Below, piece by piece: positions 59,701 through 64,000 of a DNA stretch of 64,000 bases. The notes beneath the pieces are model-generated. The model ran no database searches. It was not told where the DNA came from and was given only the letters and a program-made list of their open reading frames with translations. Every line of letters begins with the position of its first letter. Position 1 is the stretch's first letter. This DNA is from Faeciplasma sp045660445 (GTDB lineage: Bacteria; Bacillota; Clostridia; Oscillospirales; Ruminococcaceae): NCBI GenBank assembly GCA_045660445.1, contig JAZRDR010000001.1, positions 182,908-246,907 of the forward strand. Reading direction: 5' to 3'. Both the position numbers and the translations under genes were made by a program.

Positions 59701-60203
59701 CCCTCGATCTGTGCCGCACGAGAGTACCCAAGCGCTGTAAGGCTTTTTGCAAACTCTCTCGGATCAAGAACTTCTCCCGCCTTGATCTCAATGCTCATCT
59801 CGCTAAGATGTTCAAATGGTATTGTCGATTGCATCACAGCTTCAATGCTTGCTACCAAAATGCTCGACTTTCCGCTTGATATTCTGTGCAGAGCTTTAAT
59901 TCTCGCGTGCTCATATTCGGGAGAGGCGGTTTCGATATTTGCAAAGGTAAAGTCCTTTGCAGGATATAAACACGCCATATCTCTGCTCGACATCTCGTTA
60001 ACATCCGAAACAAGCCTTGTTGCGTTCGCTTCGCTGTCACAGATGACCAAAACCTTCGCGGTTTCACCCAACGCCATAACAGTCTGTGCCTTGTGAACAC
60101 CCGAAAGCCCCGTTACCGAGGCTGGCAGCTGTCCGCTTTTTAAAGCCGTTTGTAATTCCGAATAAAACGGTTGATTGCGAACAGCATCAAAAAATAAATT
60201 CAT
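56745..60203 (-). CDS. mfd: Transcription-repair coupling factor Mfd
   Basis: A 1,152-residue SF2 translocase that removes RNA polymerase stalled at lesions and recruits UvrA. Order: UvrB-like domain (1-350), RNA polymerase interaction domain with KGDLVVHALHGIGKFNG (about 490-570), RecG-like motor with Walker A GDVGFGKTE (about 637-645), DEEQRFGV, TATPIPRTL-type motif SATPIPRTLNMA, and the TRG motif region ETGVDVSNCNTL; C-terminal regulatory domain with VGYDMYLQLL and FGEPP. Normal length for the family. AGGAG precedes the ATG. First gene of no visible partner, just downstream of pth on the same strand (15-base gap), so probably co-transcribed. Confidence 0.97.
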   Translation of the reverse strand: MNLFFDAVRNQPFYSELQTALKSGQLPASVTGLSGVHKAQTVMALGETAKVLVICDSEANATRLVSDVNEMSSRDMACLYPAKDFTFANIETASPEYEHARIKALHRISSGKSSILVASIEAVMQSTIPFEHLSEMSIEIKAGEVLDPREFAKSLTALGYSRAAQIEGRGQFAIRGDILDVFPVAEDAPYRIELWGDEIDTVSVFDIESQRRIDTVKRLTITPAKELIISDDELKEAIEALIERARGKNADAIKKSLYIDLDTINGGGHIASLDKYYLQVYGEPATVLDYFSDGLCVISEYSNCREKAGAFTAQLSEDIKILFENGIMFKEMGGFYVDLPVVLSCVEKRPLIYLDTFMHGSDLRLKRLIAAEAYQSSSWGGELNQLTEELETYVDNGYCVAVLVGTDKSAGIVQNDLVARGFKAQPLTDQSTLANGIVYVGAGSISSSLEYPSTKFAIISQLKVHNQRRKVKKKVKNSEKINSLSDINKGDLVVHALHGIGKFNGITNIATNGVTKDYITIKYAGTDVLYVPVTQLDTVSKYIGPKDDDNVKLNKLGSQDWQRTRARVKKACKDMADELIALYAKRQLAKGYAFSHDNEWQKEFEERFEYRETDDQMRSIEEIKDDMQKNTPMDRLLCGDVGFGKTEVALRAAMKCILDSKQCAILVPTTVLAWQHYQTALRRFANFPAKIELLSRFRTPKQQKEILRQLARGEIDIVIGTHRLVQNDVKFKDLGLLIIDEEQRFGVAHKEHIKEIHPEVDILTLSATPIPRTLNMAMSGIRDMSVIEEPPSDRFPVQTYVIEHQTGILLQAIQKELRRGGQVYYIHNRIETLDMCAYRLQQGLPDARIGVAHGQMEEAQLSEIWRQLLDHEIDILVCTTIIETGVDVSNCNTLIIEDADRFGLSQLYQLRGRVGRSNRRAYAYFTFRRGKVLTEIAAKRLEAIRELTQFGSGFKIAMRDLEIRGVGSILSAKQHGHMEAVGYDMYLQLLTEAIAEQKGEAIPHSAEDCLVDVTIDAFIPETYIEDLQLRIEAYRKIAGISSRTDSEDVLDELIDRFGEPPKSVVGLVNVALLRNTAARLGIKEITQKGQNIVFTIREADVGGIMALTAKFKGRVLVNGSAQSFVSVKLLPKEEPIMLMREVLDTMEKAEIE

Positions 60204-60218
60204 AGCTTCTCCTATTTA

Positions 60219-60824
60219 TCAGTTATAGCGGTTCATCGCTTCGTCAGTCTTGCCTTCAACAATAAGCTCAAGTGCTGATATCGCATTGTCAAATGCTTCA
60301 AGCATCTTGGGTTGCTCTTGCTTTGTAAAGTTTGAAAGCACCCAATCTGCCATGTCATAATCGGGATGAGGTTTTGCGCCCACACCGCACTTGATTCTCG
60401 GGAAATTATCCTTTCCGGTCAAATAAATTATGCTTCTCAGGCCTTTCTGTCCGCCGTCCGAGCCTTTGCGCTTAATTCGTAATTTTCCAACCTCAAGCGA
60501 AACGTCATCACTTATAACAAGCACGTTTTCGATCGGTATCTTATAGAAATTCATTGCCTCAACAACAGCCTCGCCGCTTGCGTTCATAAAGGTTGTCGGC
60601 TTCATAACAAGACACTTCTTGCCCGAGATCTTCACCTCTGCACAAAGTGACTTAAATTTAACCTTGTTCACTTTAAGGTCATATTTCTCAGCCAAACGCT
60701 CAATCGTCAGCCAACCGCAGTTGTGGCGTGTATTGGTATACTTCGTTCCGGGATTTCCAAGTCCCACGATAAGCCACTCAACCGAGCCGCCATATTCTTT
60801 TTTTGTTTTATTAAACAGTCCCAT
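60219..60824 (-). CDS. pth: Peptidyl-tRNA hydrolase
   Basis: A 201-residue enzyme that releases peptides from peptidyl-tRNAs. The catalytic His34 is in NTRHNCGW; LIVGLGNPGTKY, MKPTTFMNASGEAV and KGSDGGQKGLRSII are family signatures. The ATG at 60,824 is chosen (AAGGAG 6 bases upstream); relative to the usual start it has about 16 extra residues (GLFNKTKKEYGGSVE). Next to mfd, a common arrangement in Bacillota (pth-mfd). Confidence 0.96.
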   Translation of the reverse strand: MGLFNKTKKEYGGSVEWLIVGLGNPGTKYTNTRHNCGWLTIERLAEKYDLKVNKVKFKSLCAEVKISGKKCLVMKPTTFMNASGEAVVEAMNFYKIPIENVLVISDDVSLEVGKLRIKRKGSDGGQKGLRSIIYLTGKDNFPRIKCGVGAKPHPDYDMADWVLSNFTKQEQPKMLEAFDNAISALELIVEGKTDEAMNRYN

Positions 60825-60901
60825 AATTGTCTCCTTATTTTCACGCACAACAACGCCAACCCCAAACCACAAAAGGGTAGGGGGTAGCGTTATTTTATAT
60901 G

Positions 60902-62320
60902 CTATTTTATTTTTTTGCCCTTTTCCAAATGCCTTGTCAGCTTTTTAAGAGCATAATCTTTTCTTATCTCCAACTCGCTTCGCTCAATCGCCAAAGCCCC
61001 GTCGGGAATATCCTTCGTCACCGTGCTTCCTGCTGCGGTATATGCCGCTTCGCCGATGGTAACGGGAGCGACCAAATTCGTGTTGCAGCCGATAAACGCA
61101 TCGTCTTTTATCACACATCTTGCCTTTTTAGAGCCGTCATAGTTAACGGTAACAACTCCGCATCCAAAGTTTACGTTCTTTCCAACGTCACTGTCACCCA
61201 CATATGTCAAATGTGATACGCTTGTGCCCTTGCCGATAACAGAATTTTTGATCTCAACGAAATCTCCAACGTGTGCATGATCCTCGATAACAGTATTCGG
61301 TCTTAACTGAACAAACGGACCAACGCTTACGTGGTTTCCAATCTTCGAATCTCTTGCAACAACGTTGTCCATGGTTGAATCATCGCCCACTGTCACGTTT
61401 TCAAGCCTTGTGTTCGGCCCGATAATACAGTTTTTGCCAATCGTTGTTTTTCCGAATATTATCGTCGAGGGCATAATTTTCGTGCCTTCGCCGATCACAG
61501 CATCAGGGGATATCACCACGCCGTCAAGCGAAATAAATTCAACTCCGTTTTCAAGATGCTTTTCGATGACTCTTTCTCTTGCGATCTCGTTAAGCTCAAG
61601 TAATGCTTTGCGGTCATTCGCTCCCAAAACAGCTCTGTTGTCAGGAACGATATATCCCGATATCTTCTTCCCGTCAGAAAGCAAAATGCTTAACGTATCA
61701 GTTAAGTAATATTCGCCCTGAGCGTTATTTCTCTCGATCCTTGGCAAAGCGCTCAAAAGATCGCCCGCCTTAAACCAATAACAGCCCGAGTTTATCTCGT
61801 TTATCATCGTCTCAACGGGGGAGCAATCCTTTTGCTCAACTATCTTGATTATATTTCCGTTTTCCTTGCCACCCTCGCGAACTATTCTTCCATATCCAAA
61901 GGGCATCATCACCTTAGCGGTTATAACAGTCACGCTTGCGTCAGCGCTTTTGTGCTCTTCAAAAGAGTCCAATATCTCGTCGCTGCCAATAAAAGGAGCA
62001 TCGCCGTATAAAACGATAATGTCTCCGTCAGGATCTTCAGCAATAAAATCAGTTGCCATCATAACAGCGTGACCTGTACCAAGCCTTTCAGACTGCATAA
62101 CAGTTTTTATATCCTTGCCGCTTTTATCCAAATATTCATCGATCATTTCGCTTGCAAAGCCCTTGACTATGCAAACTCTTTCAATGCCTGCTTTCTCGCA
62201 GGAATCTATCACCCATTCAAGCATGGGCTTGCCCAAAACCTCGTGCAAGACCTTTGGGCTGTCGCTCTTCATTCGCTTTCCGCTTCCGCCTGCTAAAATA
62301 ACAGCACTTCTCAATCTCAT
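60902..62320 (-). CDS. glmU: Bifunctional UDP-N-acetylglucosamine pyrophosphorylase / glucosamine-1-phosphate acetyltransferase GlmU
   Basis: A 472-residue enzyme making UDP-GlcNAc for peptidoglycan. The N-terminal uridylyltransferase (1-230) starts with LAGGSGKRMKSDSPKVLHEV. The C-terminal left-handed beta helix (about 255-445) has hexapeptide repeats and acetyltransferase residues in HVGDFVEIKNS and NYDGSKKA. Typical size. The gene is directly upstream of pth-mfd on the same strand (77-base gap), the classic glmU-(prs)-pth-mfd order without prs. Confidence 0.97.
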   Translation of the reverse strand: MRLRSAVILAGGSGKRMKSDSPKVLHEVLGKPMLEWVIDSCEKAGIERVCIVKGFASEMIDEYLDKSGKDIKTVMQSERLGTGHAVMMATDFIAEDPDGDIIVLYGDAPFIGSDEILDSFEEHKSADASVTVITAKVMMPFGYGRIVREGGKENGNIIKIVEQKDCSPVETMINEINSGCYWFKAGDLLSALPRIERNNAQGEYYLTDTLSILLSDGKKISGYIVPDNRAVLGANDRKALLELNEIARERVIEKHLENGVEFISLDGVVISPDAVIGEGTKIMPSTIIFGKTTIGKNCIIGPNTRLENVTVGDDSTMDNVVARDSKIGNHVSVGPFVQLRPNTVIEDHAHVGDFVEIKNSVIGKGTSVSHLTYVGDSDVGKNVNFGCGVVTVNYDGSKKARCVIKDDAFIGCNTNLVAPVTIGEAAYTAAGSTVTKDIPDGALAIERSELEIRKDYALKKLTRHLEKGKKIK

Positions 62321-62484
62321 CCCGCCTTTCTAGATTTACATACTATATCTAGTTTATTATATTACAATTCCAAAATTCTTTCAAGAGGGTAAAAGAGAAT
62401 AGTTTTGTATTAATTTGCACAATTTATAGCAAATGTTTTTGTCATAATTTTTATGTATTATGTATGGAAATTTTCTAAGTGTTC

Positions 62485-62493
62485 TGTTATAAT
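62485..62493 (+). promoter_or_regulatory. Extended -10 promoter of ppdK
   Basis: TGT followed by TATAAT (62,488-62,493) matches the TGn extended -10 form. No good -35 is visible 17 bases upstream (TGGAAA), as is common with extended -10 promoters. The leader to the ATG is about 80 bases. Confidence 0.62.
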
Positions 62494-62515
62494 GTTAATA
62501 AGTCCGTTTATGCGT

Positions 62516-62544
62516 AAGTATACGTAATACGTAAACGTATACTT
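62516..62544. promoter_or_regulatory. Perfect 10-bp inverted repeat in the ppdK leader
   Basis: AAGTATACGT (62,516-62,525) and ACGTATACTT (62,535-62,544) separated by nine bases (AATACGTAA). In RNA it would form a stable hairpin 35 bases before the ppdK ATG; as DNA it could bind a dimeric regulator just downstream of the transcription start. Confidence 0.6.
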
Positions 62545-62578
62545 GTATTTCGGATAAATTAATTGGAGGTATAAAACT

Positions 62579-64000
62579 ATGAGCAAAAAGTATTGTTACC
62601 TTTTCACCGAAGGCGACGCTAGCATGCGTGAGCTTTTGGGTGGTAAAGGCGCAAACCTTGCAGAAATGACTAAGATTGGTCTTCCTGTACCCCAGGGCTT
62701 CACCGTATCTACCGAAGCCTGCACCCAGTATTATGAAGACGGCCGTCAGATCAACCCTGAGATCATGGCTGAAATCAGCGAGTACATCGTAAAGATGGAA
62801 GAAGTAACCGGCAAGAAGTTCGGCGATAAGGAGAATCCTCTTCTCGTTTCCGTTCGTTCCGGTGCTCGTGCTTCCATGCCCGGTATGATGGATACCATTC
62901 TTAACCTCGGTCTCAACGAGGACGTAGTTGAATATATGTCTACTAACTCCGGCAACCCCAGATGGGCTTGGGACTGCTACAGAAGATTCATCCAGATGTA
63001 TTCTGACGTAGTTATGGAAGTTGGTAAGAAGTATTTCGAAGAACTCATCGACAAGATGAAGGAAGAAAAGGGCGTAACTCTCGACGTAGAGCTTACTGCT
63101 GACGATCTTAAGGAACTTGCTAACCAGTTCAAGGCTGAATACAAGTCCAAGAACGGTGCAGATTTCCCCACCGATCCTAAGGAACAGTTGATGGGCGCTA
63201 TCAAGGCTGTATTCCGTTCTTGGGACAACCCCAGAGCTAACGTTTACCGCCGCGACAACGATATCCCTTATTCTTGGGGTACCGCTGTTAACGTACAGAT
63301 GATGGCATTCGGTAACATGGGTGACGATTGCGGCACCGGTGTTGCTTTCACTCGTGACCCTGCTACCGGCGAGAAGAAGCTCATGGGCGAATTCTTGACC
63401 AATGCACAGGGCGAAGACGTTGTTGCAGGCGTAAGAACTCCTATGCCTATCGCTCAGATGGAAGAAAAGTTCCCTGAAGCATTCGCACAGTTCGTTGAAG
63501 TTTGCAAAACTCTTGCAAATCACTATAGAGATATGCAGGACATGGAGTTCACCGTTGAAAACGAAAAGCTCTATATGCTTCAGACCAGAAACGGTAAGAG
63601 AACTGCACAGGCTGCTCTCCAGATCGCTGTTGACCTCGTTGCTGAAGGACACAAGACCAAGGAAGAAGCTGTTGCAATGATCGACCCCAGAAACCTTGAC
63701 ACTCTTCTTCATCCCCAGTTCGATGCAAAGGCACTTAAGGCTGCTACTCCCATCGGCAAGGGTCTCGGTGCATCACCCGGTGCTGCTTGCGGTAAGGTTG
63801 TATTCACAGCTGAAGATGCAGTTGCATGGGCAGATAAGGGCGAGAAGGTTATCCTTGTTCGTCTTGAGACTTCACCCGAGGATATCACAGGTATGAAGGC
63901 TGCTCAGGGTATCCTTACAGTACGTGGCGGTATGACATCACACGCAGCTGTTGTTGCTCGTGGTATGGGTACCTGCTGTGTATCAGGTTGCCAGGAAATC
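62579..64000 (+). CDS. ppdK: Pyruvate, phosphate dikinase (3' end outside window)
   Basis: The first 474 residues of PPDK, which interconverts pyruvate, ATP and Pi with PEP, AMP and PPi; in anaerobes it usually works in the glycolytic direction. Start MSKKYCYLFTEGDASMRELLGGKGANLAEMTKIGLPVPQGF is highly characteristic. The ATP-grasp region has SVRSGARASMPGMMDTILNLGLN. The phosphorylated histidine is His455 in GGMTSHAAVVARGMG, the same number as in the well-studied Clostridium symbiosum enzyme. The PEP-binding C-terminal barrel lies beyond the window. GGAGG precedes the ATG. Codon use is strongly biased, so high expression is likely. Confidence 0.97.
   Translation, partial: MSKKYCYLFTEGDASMRELLGGKGANLAEMTKIGLPVPQGFTVSTEACTQYYEDGRQINPEIMAEISEYIVKMEEVTGKKFGDKENPLLVSVRSGARASMPGMMDTILNLGLNEDVVEYMSTNSGNPRWAWDCYRRFIQMYSDVVMEVGKKYFEELIDKMKEEKGVTLDVELTADDLKELANQFKAEYKSKNGADFPTDPKEQLMGAIKAVFRSWDNPRANVYRRDNDIPYSWGTAVNVQMMAFGNMGDDCGTGVAFTRDPATGEKKLMGEFLTNAQGEDVVAGVRTPMPIAQMEEKFPEAFAQFVEVCKTLANHYRDMQDMEFTVENEKLYMLQTRNGKRTAQAALQIAVDLVAEGHKTKEEAVAMIDPRNLDTLLHPQFDAKALKAATPIGKGLGASPGAACGKVVFTAEDAVAWADKGEKVILVRLETSPEDITGMKAAQGILTVRGGMTSHAAVVARGMGTCCVSGCQEI

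Noticed and set aside
60825..60901. AACGC...GCGTT imperfect hairpin between pth and glmU
   Set aside because: It lacks a T-run on the - strand and has unpaired gaps; a weak terminator cannot be supported, and the gap is short enough for co-transcription.
62495..63712. 405-codon open frame opposite ppdK
   Set aside because: It is antisense to a gene of unmistakable identity (PPDK, His455 motif). Strong codon bias in ppdK removes stops on the other strand. The translated product is rich in Cys/His/Leu with no family, and there is no ribosome site.
1..64000. CRISPR arrays, rRNA genes and insertion sequences
   Set aside because: I looked for regularly spaced repeats, rRNA-like sequence and transposase motifs and saw none. 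The only short tandem repeats are those listed in the fibre gene and at the prophage end.

Overview
The window is a stretch of chromosome from a spore-forming, low-to-mid GC Gram-positive bacterium, most likely an anaerobic gut member of class Clostridia (Bacillota). This rests on spoIIID, the gdpP-rplI-dnaB-tilS-hpt-ftsH housekeeping order, RNase J, pyruvate phosphate dikinase (PPDK), purine-rich AGGAGG-type ribosome binding sites and TTGACA/TATAAT promoters. No species can be named from the sequence alone.

Positions 1 to about 16,680 are the right part of a tailed-phage prophage, all on the + strand. It runs from the 3' end of the terminase large subunit through HK97-type head genes (portal, ClpP-like protease, major capsid), head-tail joining genes, tail tube, tail assembly chaperones with a clear -1 frameshift site, tape measure, tail-tip proteins, a set of related repeat-bearing tail-fibre-like proteins, and a lysis cassette (XhlA-like protein, two holin-like proteins, amidase). 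It ends against the 3' end of a tRNA-Ser(CGA) gene, the probable integration site. Integrase and repressor genes are outside the window.

Positions 16.9-23.8 kb hold two divergent operons: leftward, an M20 metallopeptidase and two membrane proteins (one DUF5058-like); rightward, an old-yellow-enzyme/FeS enoate reductase and both subunits of an aconitase X. Strong promoters face away from each other around a perfect 16-bp palindrome. This is the best candidate here for an uncharacterised peptide or amino-acid catabolic system. A structured GC-rich element, an ECF sigma/anti-sigma pair and an ArgC-like protein that lacks the catalytic cysteine follow (23.8-27.5 kb).

Positions 27.6-39 kb are core genes: hflX, then rnj, gdpP, rplI, dnaB, tilS, hpt and ftsH. 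From 39 to 50.5 kb come a P-loop ATPase, an AraC regulator, an ABC-F protein, and a hemicellulose-related region: cytoplasmic GH43 and GH31 enzymes in one operon, a DUF975 membrane protein, and a lipoprotein GH43 overlapping a second AraC regulator.

Positions 50.7-64 kb hold a DUF2383-like protein, spoIIID, a very unusual cysteine- and acid-rich membrane-anchored protein, rsmE, a dCMP-deaminase-like gene, tsaE-tsaB-rpiB, a DUF1963 protein, the leftward mfd-pth-glmU group, and the first 474 codons of ppdK, preceded by a promoter and a long inverted repeat.
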